From positions 4,163,545 to 4,227,544 of the forward strand of contig NC_085086.1 of assembly GCF_963422355.1 (NCBI RefSeq): a stretch of DNA of 64,000 bases, read 5' to 3'. A program made the translations under genes and the position numbers. The stretch's first letter is position 1. Each line of letters starts with the position of its first letter. The notes under the pieces were generated by a model, which saw only the letters and a list, made by a program, of their open reading frames with translations, was not told the DNA's origin and did no database searches. The stretch is from Corticium candelabrum. Taxonomy: Eukaryota > Porifera > Homoscleromorpha > Homosclerophorida > Plakinidae. Shown piece by piece: positions 11,061 through 24,280 of this stretch.

Positions 11061-13196
11061 TAGTGTTGTTGTGTTAGCTAGTCATTTTTAAACCTATCTC
11101 AGGTGCGAAGTTGCAGAATTGCGTTTTCGTTTTCATGGGGAGGTCGTGTCCGGTGAATGATGGTGGTGTCCGATGGTGGTGTCCGATGAACGGGGTCGCA
11201 GAGAAGGATCACGTTTACCGCCCTAGCATAACCGTTTCAAGCCTTTGGAAGTCCCACGTCTAGAATCACAGTCTTTACTAATTCTTTTTACTGTGGGCTT
11301 TAGCAAAGCTCAGTCTTACTTCGTTTACTTCTTGCACAGCTATCCGATGATTGATGGTGTCCGATAGCAAAGGCGTCGCTCTAGTAGAGTTACAGTTGTC
11401 GTCTGAAGATGTTGACAGGCTAAAGAAGCCGTTGCACTGTCTTCAGGAGGAACTGGCAGCAATATACGGCATTCCGACTTCAAATCAGTTTACTTTCAGA
11501 GAAAAATTTCATCCGTGTTGTCGCTGCTGCTGCCACAAGTCGACGTCCTCGGACAACTCGCTGAGAGAAATTTCGTAAAGGTCTCGACCATCAGCGTACT
11601 GAAATTTAGCATTGTAGCAACATCGGCTGTCGGAATCTAACAATTTGAGGTCTCTAGAACTTATCGAAAAATGTCCCGGCTGTCCTCCACGCGTGGGGGT
11701 GGTCAGTTTAGCTCACGTGAGTGCAACCGTGATAGCATATTGGTAATGTCACAACAATTTAGTAGCTGTAACCACGTGCTGGTATATGCATGCACTGAAA
11801 AGGACTAGCTGCCATTATACTGTAACTTGTACGGTCAGTTAAAATTTGAAAATTTAATGCAAATTTTAACAAAATAAACACGTTATATAAAAAATTAGAA
11901 ATTAAAAAATTAAAAAATTGAAAGTTGAAAATTTGAAATTTGAAATTTGAAATGGCCGAAAGACCCACTGACCCTTGTACCTCTCATACATGCAGTTCTG
12001 TAATCCTAGATCAATGGCTTTCCATTGTCACACTAAGCTAGGCAAAATAGCCCCATACACAATGACTTGCAAAATATGGACTTTAACAGACCTGCAAAGC
12101 AGTCTTGTGTATGTCCTACTGCAGTATGTGTCTACTATAGCAACCTTTCTGCAGTGAGTAGGACAGACAATGTGAACGAATTCAGTTTCTTTGTCAAGGG
12201 TGCTAGGAAGCAAAATGTTGATTGCACTGAAATTCTCCAAAATCATTGATGCTTGGCTAAAAGCGTCACATTCATGGAAAAGACTGTATAGTGAGTATGA
12301 GATCGGTTGATTACTTGAATTATCAATCTTGGGTAAGGTTAATTTCATCAAGCTTAACTTAATTAAGCCACTATGTCATTAGGGCATGCTGTACAATAAT
12401 TCTAGAAGTTACATGCAAGGAGAAACCCAGTCAACAAAGACAAGATTAATTAATATAGGCAAAATATGACAGGAAATAGAAGACTAAAATGAGTTCCATA
12501 AAGAGTACATACTTCAAGCATATGAGTAGTTGTTTAAGCTGTACATTCATGTATCAATAAAAAAAAGTCTTTCCCTTGTGGACTGAGGCAATTCAAGTAA
12601 ATGGCTAATTAATGGCAAAAATGTGACCTTATGACATGGACACTATATTTCTCCTGCCTGGTATGACAATAAGCTAGCTTCCTAATATTGGTTAGATTTT
12701 GGTATTTATTAGAATGTACTGGACAGTAAGACTAGTGAGAGACTGGAAACAGTGTATGCCCACAGCTAGGGCTTGAAGAAGTGAGAGGTCAAGCAACTTT
12801 GAGACTGAAATACTAACTAGGGAAAGTACATATGTACGAGATGGTATAGAACCAATTAATGGCTATATACTTAATTAATTAATTGTTAGTATTGATTTTT
12901 GTTCGTCCTTTTGTGTGTATGTCATGTTGTGACTACGTAATTTGTCGTTAGTGTGTATGCCTTCGGGTACTGTACCATCTCGGTAAGAAACAAGTAGATA
13001 TTATATCAATTATTAATTGCTATTATTTATTAGTGCCCAGACTTTGGTTTATCTGTTCACAACAAGCTTCTACCAACCATCTAGAATCACCAGGATATTT
13101 GTCATTCCATCCTCGCAGAGTGGTTCACCGAAGGTGTCAGAGAGACTAGGTCATCGTGCCGGCGAATCTGACAAGCGCAAGTACAGCAGTAGAGTG
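11061..13196. other. Non-coding stretch
   Basis: No coding exon is supportable. An open frame at 11351-11578 with a cysteine-rich end (CCRCCCH) has no recognised domain. 12.0-12.35 kb has overlapping frames on both strands with no motif. The AT-rich block at 11820-11975 is described separately. Confidence 0.4.
11820..11975. mobile_element. Solo end related to the 4.3-kb fold-back element
   Basis: An A/T-rich run of TTTGAAATTTGAAA-like units ends in AAATGGCCGAAAGACCCACTGACCC. The same order, AT-rich arm then GGCCG/GGCTGG then CCACTGACC, forms the outer ends of the element at 25.66-29.96 kb. This is most likely a solo or truncated relative; the opposite end was not found nearby. Confidence 0.45.
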
Positions 13197-13200
13197 AATA

Positions 13201-13377
13201 CAGGCCCGTAGGAAGCAAATAAAAAGTGGTACGGCCTAACGCACGGTAAAGGGCGTGGCTTTTAATTTAGTGCGCGTTAAAGTGCGGCCATGGGCGCAGA
13301 GAAGGGTCTGGCTAGGCGAGGCTACAAAAAGTGGTGCGGCCATGGCCGCACCAGCCGCACCGGCTCCTACGGCCCTG
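13201..13377. mobile_element. 177-bp MITE, hAT-like CAGG termini, GAATA duplication
   Basis: The ends are CAGGCCCGTAGGAAGC on the left and, in reverse complement, CAGGGCCGTAGGAGCC on the right. Subterminal GTGGTRCGGCC motifs also face each other. The direct repeat GAATA flanks both sides (13196-13200 and 13378-13382). No coding capacity. CAGGG-type ends suggest a hAT-derived non-autonomous element with a short duplication. Confidence 0.75.
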
Positions 13378-13382
13378 GAATA

Positions 13383-15007
<1,625 letters not shown>

Positions 15008-18000
15008 ATGAACTGGAATTTGTTTCTTTTCACATGTCTGACTACGACGAGTATATTTCTTCTTCAACGTTCTGAAGGTAACTGAGAAAAATTTACAGTA
15101 AAGTTGAAGAGGCTTCTAGTGGTTTTGATTGATGTTTGACATTTGCAGGAAATGAAATATTTCTACATGCTGCTTCAGCTACGCTTTCTCCAAATACTTA
15201 CAGTAAGCAAAATCCTCAAACTCATGCCGTCGAATGGGCTAGAGCGTCCAATGCCATTGATGAAGACAACAGAGAGGGAAGTAGCGGTGGGACGTTTGAC
15301 GAATTTATGAAATGTGCAATTGCAGCTGCGGATCCAGTCGCCAGGCAGTCTGGAAAAAAACCAATGCAGTACTTAAAAATAGAAATGACACGCGAGGAGG
15401 ACATTTCATACGTAAAACTACATCTGAGAGACGGTTTGAACAGACGAAGGCAACAGAATGGACTTACGGTCAGTGTCAGCAACAGCGACAACATCGATTC
15501 TGCTACACGTTGTAGCGATAAAGTGTACAATGCTTATACGCATGGGCAATCGCCAGTGTTTGTTTGCATGAATCAAGCACGCTACATTTGGGTCGTACTA
15601 CCAAACAGTCCATGGGATCTTCAAGTTTGCGAAGTTCGAGCATACACTGGTACGTAAAATAAAACATGGATGATATGCACTAAATGGCATGTAGTTTGTT
15701 CCTATCTACTAAGGTCCGATGAATTTGAATGTTACGGGAATTACGTCCTTGTCAGACGGCCCATTTACTTTAGAAGGTGTCACGGGAAGCGCTGCTAATG
15801 CTGTTGATGGCAAATCAGCGATCGGTCAATCAAAAGGACTTGGTTTTGGTCAATCAAAAGGACTTGGTTTTGGGTCCTGTGCTGTCAATAATTACAGAAG
15901 AAACGACAAAGTTCAGTTTCTTCGCATTTTTCTCTATCAAAGACAACCGATTCTTTCTGTTCGTTTGCACTTGAGAGACCCAGCAGAAGGCTTTACAGCA
16001 ACAGGCTATTACAGCAGACTCGGCAGCGTAAATGTTAGCGTTGGTAACTTAAGCAATGTGAACGATGCACGACGACAGTGTGGGTCGTCGTATCAAGCAA
16101 GCCAAGGACAATCACCATTGTTTATCTGCTATGCTACTGGAAGTTATGTCTGGTTGACTGTAAGAGCAAACTATTTTCTTGAGGTCTGTGAAGTGGAAGT
16201 TTATGCAGGTAAGGAATACACATATCTAGAGGATCACTTGTCAGTGTCTTTTATTCAATGCTGCAATTGAATACGTAAACGTTGTAAATACCGCTCGTCT
16301 ACGTATTTACGTGAAAGGATGTTTGTATGACAGATGTTCATTGCACTCCTCCTGATGCTCCTGCCAACGGCAAATACAGTATCACAAATGATTCCGTGGG
16401 TGGGTCTTTGTCAGTGGAATGCAATGAAGGGTATAAACCCACATCTTCTGACCCGATTACATGTGAGAACAGTGGAAATTGGAGTCAACCGTTTCCAACG
16501 TGCAAAGGTAAAAAGTTGAATTAAAACTTTAGTACAAGTGCTTATTGACAAAAATTTGCATGTATAGTTGCTTTGTAGTTTTATGAATCTGTGCTGCAAA
16601 TTGTGAGACTATGAATTTATGCTATGGTTTCGTATTATCTTGTAGCTGGTTGTAATAAACATGACAATCCACAGAACGGGAATGCTTTGGCGTCTACTGA
16701 TGAATCTGGAGAAATAACAAACGTAGCATACTCTTGCAACAAAGGCTACCATCTTATTGGAAACAAAACTCGAGAATGTGATCATGGAAGTTTGACGGGA
16801 GATCCTCCAATATGTCAGGGTAAGGCAATTCGAATATTGTATAGTTATTAATATATTAATCAACAAATCTTTGTTTTATCATGTTTGCGTATTTAGCGGT
16901 GAGTTGTGGATTACCTCCTACCGTGAATAACGGAAATTATTCTGGAAAAGTGTTTTCTTACGGAAACACAGTTGAATACACATGCAAAAAGGGCTATCAT
17001 TTGGAGGGTCCTAGAGTCATCATATGCCAGAGTAACAGGACGTGGAATATAACAAAGAATTTGAAGTGTGAACGTAAGACATTTAGCATTACTCTAACGC
17101 GTGTGCACGTGGTCTGCGTGTGCAAAAATTACTTTATTTTATTTTTGACTACAGTTTACTGTGAAAGACCTGTAATTCCTCATCCTGGACGAATCACCAA
17201 CATTTCACCTGACATTACTGAATTTCCGTTGAACACAACATTGAAATACGGCTGTGAAACAGGATACCTACTTGCAAATAATTCAGGAAAGTACAGTACC
17301 TGTCGGTCTAACGGGTCATGGTCATTGGAATCTCCTTCATGTCATGGTTGGTACATACTAATCACACAAAGTTATGGTTCATTTCTTGCTCTTGCTCAAT
17401 CATGCCTTTCTAGCTGTCACATGTCTTCCTCCAATTTCTTCCTCTAAACGGAACTATACCATTCTAGACGAAAAGTTCTCTTATCAGGGTAGATTAAGGT
17501 TTACGTGTTCCAGCGGATTCTACCTGAATGGCTCAGAGTATGCACAATGCCAGGCGAACGGAACTTGGAACGCATCTTTACCTTCATGCATACGTAAGTG
17601 ATCAATGTCGCATGAAGTCCCAATTACGTTGTTTTGTGCATAATTTACATTTTGGTATTACTATGCTCAAGATTAGTTATACCTCTTGATGAATTTGCAA
17701 GTTTAAAATAATATTGAGATAGGTTGCGCAGTTACATTAATTTAACTTACATGTGATAGCTTGATGTTAAAGAATTTGGTTTTGCCTATGAAGATTGATG
17801 TGATTAGTGAACACGTAATTAAGACTTGAACGGCTAATTAAGTGATTTCTGAAGACCTGATAGGAAATTCAAATTGACCTTCAACAGAGCTGAATTTGCA
17901 GCAACGTTATCAAAATTTTGGACTAAAGTCAGGCTACGCACAAAACACAAGAAATTATGCAGTGGGTATACCTACTTGAGGCAACAGAAGGCACTTATTG

Positions 18001-21000
18001 AATTATAAATTTCAAATAAGTTTGTGCATTGAATTTGTAACAAATTATTGTGATGTAACGTAAGACTAACAACACCAGTCAACAATTTTGAGACCAGAAC
18101 ATATAGAGCAGTCAGTTTACAATACCATGGATGCTTTTACGGACACTATAGATACCAAGCACATTGATGCACATTTATTGTTATCACATTAGAATATATT
18201 TATCGAATATCTTTATCTGTCGCTAGCCTTTTGTGAACCTCTTTAAACATCAATAACGGAAACCCGTTCAATATGATAACTAGGGACATCATGAAGCATG
18301 TTACAGTACGGTGACCTATGTGATAACACTTATTTATGAGTTACCACACGGGCAAAAGAGAAAATCGGACAGTGGTCATGCATCAACAGCATCAACGCTG
18401 TTCTTTTTACACATGTAAAATATTATGAGTATATCAAGGAAACATAATACTTGATAATTTTAATTTTTCTTTTTGCCAATGCAAGGTATATGACTCCATG
18501 GTCTTGATGAGTGGCTAATCGTATGTATATGTTCATTTAGCGTTTTGTGAGCCTCCTCAACTCACGAATGGATACCTTGAATTTAGCGACAATAATGGAG
18601 AGCATGACGTTGATAGTACAGTGATGTACCATTGTGATCAAGGTTTTGAGTTATCTGATGACAAATGGAAAACAAGAAGATGCCAAGAAAACAGAAAGTG
18701 GTCAGGAACGGCACCAACATGTTCTCGTAAGTATTTTACAAAATTGTTGTCAAAACAATACTTCTTGCAACATTTATTGTAGGTGTCAACTGCGGAGCAC
18801 CTACTGTTTCGGGGAATGGCTACTATACTGGACAGACCACCACCTACGAGTCTATTATAGAATTCGGTTGCAACGATGGCTATTACATTGACGGTGCTAA
18901 GAAAGCCAAATGTCTCCATACAAAAGAGTGGGACAAGAAGGCACCAAAATGCATCCGTAAGTAAACATGATACATTTCAAGGACAGATGCAGCAATTTAA
19001 AATTGTGGTTCTCTTGGTTTACGAAATGACCATATAACATCTAGTATCTGTGCTTTGAAGACATTTACAAGACTTTTGATAGATAATCTGTAAAATCTTT
19101 ATGAGCAGTAACCTGAACTTCAACAGTTTTAATATTTAACCTGAACTTGATAGTTTTAATATCTTGTTGCTATGTAACCCTAGACTTGATGATTGGCTAA
19201 CGTCTTACTTTTTCATTTAGCGTTTTGTGAGCCTCCTCAACTCACGAATGGATACCTTGAATTTAGCGATAATAATGGAGAGCATGATGTTAAGAGTACA
19301 GTGACGTACCGTTGTGATCAAGGTTTTGAGTTATCTGATGACAAATGGAAAACAAGAAGATGCCAAGAAAACAGAAAGTGGTCAGGAACGGCACCAACAT
19401 GTTCTCGTAAGTATTTTACAAAAATGTTGTCAAAACAATACTTTTTGCAACATTTATTGTAGGTGTCAACTGCGGAGCACCTACTGTTTCGGGGAATGGC
19501 TACTATACTGGACAGACCACCACCTACGAGTCTATTATAGAATTCGGTTGCAACGATGGCTATTACATTGATGGTGCTAAGAAAGCCAAATGTCTCCATA
19601 CAAAAGAGTGGGACAAGAAGGCACCAAAATGCATCCGTAAGTAAACATGATACATTTCAAGGACAGATGCAGCAATTTAAAATTGTGGTTCTCTTGGTTT
19701 ACGAAATGGCCATATAACATCTAGTATCTGCACTATTTAAGTAAAACCTAATTATTTTAACTGACTTCTGTTCAAAATTGAAATACAGTCGAATTGTATA
19801 AATTTACATCCATGTGAGAACTTATCAAATTGTTATAGTTTATACAGTTATAGGAGACTTGAACTTGTCTTGTGAGTTCTGGTTTGTGAAACCACACGAA
19901 TTCCCTCTGAATCCTCCCTTGCATTGAAGCAAGGGACTGATGTAATTTGTGTAATTTATTCTCTCGGAATACTATTCTACAAAGCAGTATAGTTAGTTGG
20001 GAGTTACTACTACGTGACAATCGTGTGATAGGAATGAACAGTTTTAGGTGCACTACTAAAGTTTTACTACTTCCGGCAAATTTTTGTAATTTGTCATCAA
20101 TAATTTATGGAAAACAAATGCAAATCCCAAAAATAAATACCAAAACTGGCACATGTCTGTGCATTTTGAAACTTACATTACATATTACTATTACTCGAGT
20201 AACTATAAAGCATGGAATGCACAATCTCTGACAAAGTGATAAGTTTATTTGCTTGTATTTTACAGCATTCTGCAGGAAGCCGTCTATTCTTGATAATGGT
20301 GTCATCGTTGTTTTGAAACGTGGTGCAAATGACAACCAGTTGGACGTCGGTACTCTTGTGGAATACAGATGTCTTCAGGGATACGTGTACAAGGTTAAGT
20401 CCAACATTAGGAAATGTACTGGACCGCTCACGTGGTCAGGAGTGGCACCCAAGTGCACACGTAAGAGTGCAAATAGCAGACCTTAATCGTCCTATAATTT
20501 GTATCTGCAATCGGAATCAATATTTTAGGGGGAGATTGCGGAAAATCTATTAATGTTGAAAACGGCTTTTGTAAATTTACGCACAGTTATATGGACGGCA
20601 AAAGAACGTGTGAATGCAACTCCGGCTACAAGTTTCCTGATTCTCTTGATCGGGAAAAACTTGCGACGTGTAACGTCGCCCAAAATGTTGCAAAATGGAG
20701 CAAGTCTCTTCCAATATGCAAAAGTATTAACGTTAGCTTTGTTGACTGTCTTTTATTCTTAATCTTGTGCATGTGTAGAGATAACGTGTCCACCATTGGT
20801 TCAAAATAGAAGATTAAACACATATTTGAACTACACCGGAAATCATTACATGAACATTTCGACATACAGTTGTCCGTCTGGCTATAAAGCAGTGAAAGGT
20901 CACTTCCAGAGACGTTGCCAATTTGACGAAACGTGGACGAACCAATCTCTGGAGTGTGCCAGTTAGTAATGTGATGACTGTTTTGTCGTTCGCGTGAGTA

Positions 21001-23763
21001 AGATAAATTGTCATTCTTTAGAAAAAACGTGTGGTCGTTTAGAAAATCCTAGAAATGGCTTTGTAATACAAGGACAAACTAACGCAGATGAATACGGTAG
21101 ACAAGTGACATATTTCTGTAACACGGAGTTCAAGATAAAGGGTTCTGAAGTTAGAAAATGCGGCGCTTCAGGACAATGGGACGGAGAAGAACCGATTTGT
21201 CAACGTGAGTACAAATCATTTTGCTAAGACAGTATCAGTAGTATTAACAATTTTAGGTGACAGGCTTAAAAGATGTTGTACGTGTGTGAGATTTGAATTG
21301 CATGTATTGGCCAGAATTACTACATTAGGGAACGCATTTATGACGTTGTTAACAACGTGGGCAGTCACACCATCAGGCTTAAGCTAGACAGTTCCCATAC
21401 ATGGCATCATCAGTGGCGTATGGCGATATATTCTAAAAGGGCATTCAATATCAATAAACAGTATTATACTAGCTAATAATTGAGGTTAATGTCAGTTTGC
21501 AAACAAGAAGCAGAAAACAGAAATTTTTGTTTTTTATTGACAAGTAGGGTAATGGGTTGGGCTAACAATTAAGTGTGTCACTCTCTATATTTTGGAGGAT
21601 CGGTGCCTATCCTTGGCCCCTATGGAGCTACGTCACTGGTATTGTATGCCAGTGTACAAGCTAGGGTATTTAGCTATGTACAAAACATGCGGACTAATTT
21701 TTTCAGTGAGACTTATGGCATGCTGACAGACAGCAACAAAATAAGTTGACCTGTACATACAAGTTTGAAATAACCTGCATGACATTGTCTGATCTCAATT
21801 AACATAACTTATTGTTATTAGACGTATGCGCAGCTGTCAATTGCCAGCCATCTGAAGAGTGCCACTACAACAGCGCCACGAAAAAAGGCGAATGTCGGTG
21901 TATGGATGCATCTCAATGCCCATCGGATTTCGATCAAGTTTGTGGCTCAAACGGGAAAACCTACAATAACAAATGTTTGATGAAAGTGGCAACCTGCATT
22001 GAGGGAAGGCACGATGTTACCGTTGCAGCAGTAGGAGGATGCCGCTTTGGTACGTATCACAAACACAGTTTTTTACTAGATCTGTTTCTGACTCATCTAA
22101 TGACGTAGGTGGAGTTTGCAGTGATTCTCAACCAGCACCTCCAAATAGTGTTACGTGCAGAGCACATATCTACAGATATTGGTTCAACTCTAGCAGCGGA
22201 CAGTGTGAACGTTTCCCCTACGGCGGCTGCTTTAAAGGAAAGAACAACTTCTACACGCCAAACGATTGTGAACAGACATGCATTCATAGTAAGTTCTTTC
22301 AAGAATGCTATACATGGTGTTACTTGGTACGAGGGTGTAGCTTCCCAAATCTGGAGGGTGAGCAAAGTTTCTGATTACTGACATCCTCGAAGTAACAGTT
22401 CATTTATTTAAAACAAGAGCTCTAGAAGTAACATTCCGCTATACCAGTTACTCTAAACACATTCGCCAAGACGAGAGTAATGAATGATGGTTATATTTAT
22501 TTCCAACCAAAAGGCACAGCATACCTAGATGTCCATACACGAGAGGTTCTTAAATCCTTTCGTCTGTGTTGCGAACTCACAACTAGTTTATTAATATCAT
22601 GTACAGTAGCCTTGGAAAACGAGCTCATGCCTTCTTTATTCTGGCGCGCACATGAGGTAAACATTACTGGAGTGGAAGTCTGTGCCCAAGCCATGATTCC
22701 TGTGGTTTAAAGAGTGATGTCATCATACCCCTGTCTGGACTTTAACTGGAACTGGTATAGCCAATTTTTAGGTTGTAGGATAATGCAAGTTAAGTTACGT
22801 CGTGCACGCTTACCTAAGTCAGATGCAATTTTACTTTGTATTGGCAGTAACCGCATGTTCTAGTACGTGAAATTGTCAATATCTACAAGAGCGACACAAG
22901 AATTTCCTCCAGTGTAGATTCACTTGTAAGTTTACCCAGAAGCTTTCCAGCATGCACGGGTATGTTGTTAAAGCTATCAAGTTAAATAAACAATAAACTC
23001 TGCTTAAATTTACTCATGTAACCTGGAATATTAGTTTTGAAATAGACATCATAAATGTTTAAAAATTCTGGTCTGCTTTTTCATGATTTTGTTGATTGAT
23101 AGGTGACGTTTGCAAACTACCGTTTGATGGTGGTAAATGCAACGTGATGGAGAGCAGACGATATTTTTACAACTCTTCATCTAAGCAGTGTCAGGAATTC
23201 CAGTACGGTGGGTGTTTTGGTAATGAAAATCATTTCTCAACTAACGACCTATGCTTGAAGAAATGTCAGTACCAGATGGTTTTGTTTGATGACATACAGT
23301 TGATTTTGATTGCATATTTTGAAGGTTGCGAATGTTCGTCTAAAGTTCCTCGAAAAGATGCTATCTCAAACAATGCAGCATGTAAAAGATTTAAATTTTT
23401 ATATGTATGTCATTGCATAGCTCTTACGTACGAACGTGTTCGTTTGCATTAGTGGTTGTGGTACAAGTAAAGTCGGTAGAAACGTCCGGCAGTGGGAAGG
23501 TCATCTACAACGTCAAACTGACAGAAATATGCAAAGCAAAACGTGGTCGGCCTAAAAAGTTAAAGATTGGAAAGTCACTGTCTGTGTTTGCAAATCAAGC
23601 ATTCGACCAAGCCTCCAACTGCTTGTGTCCAAAGTTAGTAAATGGTAGAACTTACCGGGTTGCCATCAATCTACGAGCAGGTGGAAAACTGAATGAAGTT
23701 GAAATACCGAAGTTGTTCTACTTGAAGGAGTCAAGTTCTTGCGATAATTCTGGGACCAAATGA
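15008..23763 (+). CDS. Secreted F-type lectin-like/13-sushi/Kazal/Kunitz/Kunitz/NTR protein, 21 exons
   Basis: The start ATG at 15008 opens a hydrophobic signal peptide (MNWNLFLFTCLTTTSIFLL). Exons, with AG acceptor and GT donor: 15008-15077, 15149-15649, 15714-16208, 16334-16507, 16646-16819, 16897-17073, 17155-17346, 17414-17593, 18541-18726, 18783-18956, 19221-19406, 19463-19636, 20266-20460, 20529-20723, 20779-20961, 21022-21204, 21822-22049, 22109-22288, 23103-about 23268, 23325-23381, 23453-23763 (stop TGA). Almost every border is phase 1, so each domain is a symmetrical exon. Product about 1,460 residues with no membrane segment seen, hence secreted. Only the junction after the second Kunitz domain is unclear: the GT at 23269 does not keep frame, while reading straight through to 23381 does. 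The Kazal-Kunitz-Kunitz-NTR end matches the C-terminal order of WFIKKN proteins; the front half resembles lectin/complement recognition modules. Function in recognition or protease/growth-factor binding is inferred. Confidence 0.85.
15149..15649 (+). CDS. Exon 2: F-type lectin/discoidin-like domain 1
   Basis: A 167-residue symmetrical phase-1 exon. Typical landmarks of the FTP/F5-8C galactose-binding-like fold are NAIDEDNREGSSGG (calcium-loop-like), VKLHLRDG, GLTVSVSN, and the closing VFVCMNQARYIWVVLP...LQVCEVRAYTG. The HX26RXDX4R fucose motif of classical F-type lectins is not clearly present, so the ligand cannot be predicted. Confidence 0.75.
15714..16208 (+). CDS. Exon 3: F-type lectin/discoidin-like domain 2 with internal 24-bp duplication
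   Basis: A second domain of the same fold (AVDGKSAIG, VRLHLRDP, VNVSVGNL, PLFICYATGSYVWLTV, LEVCEVEVYAG). A perfect in-frame 24-bp tandem duplication lies at about 15826-15873 and encodes GQSKGLGF twice. The paralogous exon at 50116-49660 lacks it. It lies in a loop after the DG motif. Confidence 0.75.
16334..17593 (+). CDS. Exons 4-8: sushi (CCP) domains 1-5
   Basis: Five separate exons of 58-64 residues, each with the four-cysteine CCP pattern and the conserved Trp before the last Cys. Examples are CTPPDAPANGKYS...GNWSQPFPTC in exon 4, CGLPPTVNNGNYSG in exon 6 and CLPPISSS...GTWNASLPSC in exon 8. Several N-glycosylation sequons (NRT, NGS, NGT, NKT) are visible. Exon 5 lacks the usual Trp (GSLTGDPPIC). 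Confidence 0.85.
17594..18540 (+). other. Intron, 947 bp
   Basis: AT-rich intron between sushi exons 5 and 6. I see no coding, repeat or RNA feature inside it. Confidence 0.6.
18531..19050. repeat. First copy of 520-bp tandem duplication (sushi exons 6-7)
   Basis: This segment is repeated at 19211-19730 with an offset of exactly 680 bp. It covers the end of the preceding intron, two sushi exons (18541-18726, 18783-18956), the 56-bp intron between them and about 95 bp of following intron. The exons encode AFCEPPQLTNGYLEFS...GTAPTCS and GVNCGAPTVSGNGYYTG...APKCI. Confidence 0.95.
19211..19730. repeat. Second copy of 520-bp tandem duplication (sushi exons 8-9)
   Basis: Near-identical to 18531-19050, with only about ten substitutions visible. 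In the first exon DVDSTVMYHC is DVKSTVTYRC here. The second exon (19463-19636) differs by one silent change (GAC/GAT). The exons 19221-19406 and 19463-19636 stay in frame, so the duplication adds two sushi domains. Confidence 0.95.
20266..21204 (+). CDS. Exons 13-16: sushi (CCP) domains 10-13
   Basis: Four symmetrical exons (20266-20460, 20529-20723, 20779-20961, 21022-21204). They carry CRKPSILDNG, CGKSINVENG, CPPLVQNRRL and CGRLENPRNG at the first Cys and Trp-containing ends LTWSGVAPKC, AKWSKSLPIC, ETWTNQSLEC and GQWDGEEPIC. Domain 11 has an atypical extra Cys pair (FCKFTH, CECNSG). Domains 12 and 13 have direct counterparts in the minus-strand paralogue. Confidence 0.85.
21205..21821 (+). 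other. Intron, 617 bp
   Basis: Intron between the last sushi exon and the Kazal exon. No feature recognised. Confidence 0.6.
21822..22049 (+). CDS. Exon 17: follistatin/Kazal-type domain
   Basis: 76 residues. CAAVNCQPSEEC...GECRC is a short follistatin-like lead, then the Kazal core CPSDFDQVCGSNGKTYNNKC with closing cysteines GGC. VCGSNGKTYNN is the hallmark of Kazal domains. The same exon in the minus paralogue has an identical length of 228 nt. Confidence 0.85.
22109..22288 (+). CDS. Exon 18: Kunitz domain 1
   Basis: 60 residues with six Kunitz cysteines (VCSDSQPAPPN...CRAHIYRYWFNSSSGQCERFPYGGC...NDCEQTC). The residue after the second Cys (usual P1 position) is Arg, compatible with trypsin-like protease targets. 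Confidence 0.85.
22289..23102 (+). other. Intron, 814 bp
   Basis: Intron between the two Kunitz exons. Open frames at 22480-22710 on both strands lack any domain and are regarded as chance. Confidence 0.5.
23103..23268 (+). CDS. Exon 19: Kunitz domain 2
   Basis: VCKLPFDGGKCNVMESRRYFYNSS...QCQEFQYGGCFGNENHF...CLKKC gives all six cysteines and the FxYGGC box. The P1-like residue after the second Cys is Asn, so classical trypsin inhibition is not expected. The donor after CLKKC is ambiguous: GT at 23269 breaks frame, while read-through to 23381 stays open. Confidence 0.8.
23325..23763 (+). CDS. Exons 20-21: NTR (netrin/TIMP-like) C-terminal domain
   Basis: A small exon 23325-23381 (CECSSKVPRK) is followed by a 71-bp intron and 23453-23763 with VVVQVKSVE...VIYNVKLTEICKAK...CLCPKLVNGRTYRVAINLRAG, ending in a late Cys and stop TGA. 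The conserved NTR features are the beta-strand pattern, the CLCPKL motif and the spaced cysteines. The minus paralogue has the same split at the same place with 57-nt and 296-nt exons. Confidence 0.75.
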
Positions 23764-24244
23764 CGTTAGTGTATGGGAAGTTATAGACATAAAGTCAAAC
23801 ATCTAGGCATTAAGTGTTATTCGAGACAAACAATTTAATTGTTAATGCAGCAGTAGTTTGTGATGAGATTTATGATCATAATGAATATTGATTGTTTGAG
23901 AGTACATGCACTTATATATTCACCCTGGGACCTGTGCATCTTTTTTTCTGGTAATTTCTGCAAACCAGGAATCGTTGGACCTGATACTAACAGTGCCCGC
24001 TTGACGCGCACTGACACAGTATACAGATCGGGAGCTGCACGTTACTAAGTTAATATAGGCTAAGCTAGCGTACACATCGAGAGACTCTAGTGTTTTTTCC
24101 GCACATGTATGTCTTTCAACGATTTCTACAGATGAATGCGAACACATTCTAAACCAGGGTTTACAACGCGTTCCACTCACCTCCACAACAGAGCCCGGCA
24201 GACCGCCAGTTGCTGCGTAATTCTGTCTGTCTCTGTGTTTAACT

Positions 24245-24280
<36 letters not shown>

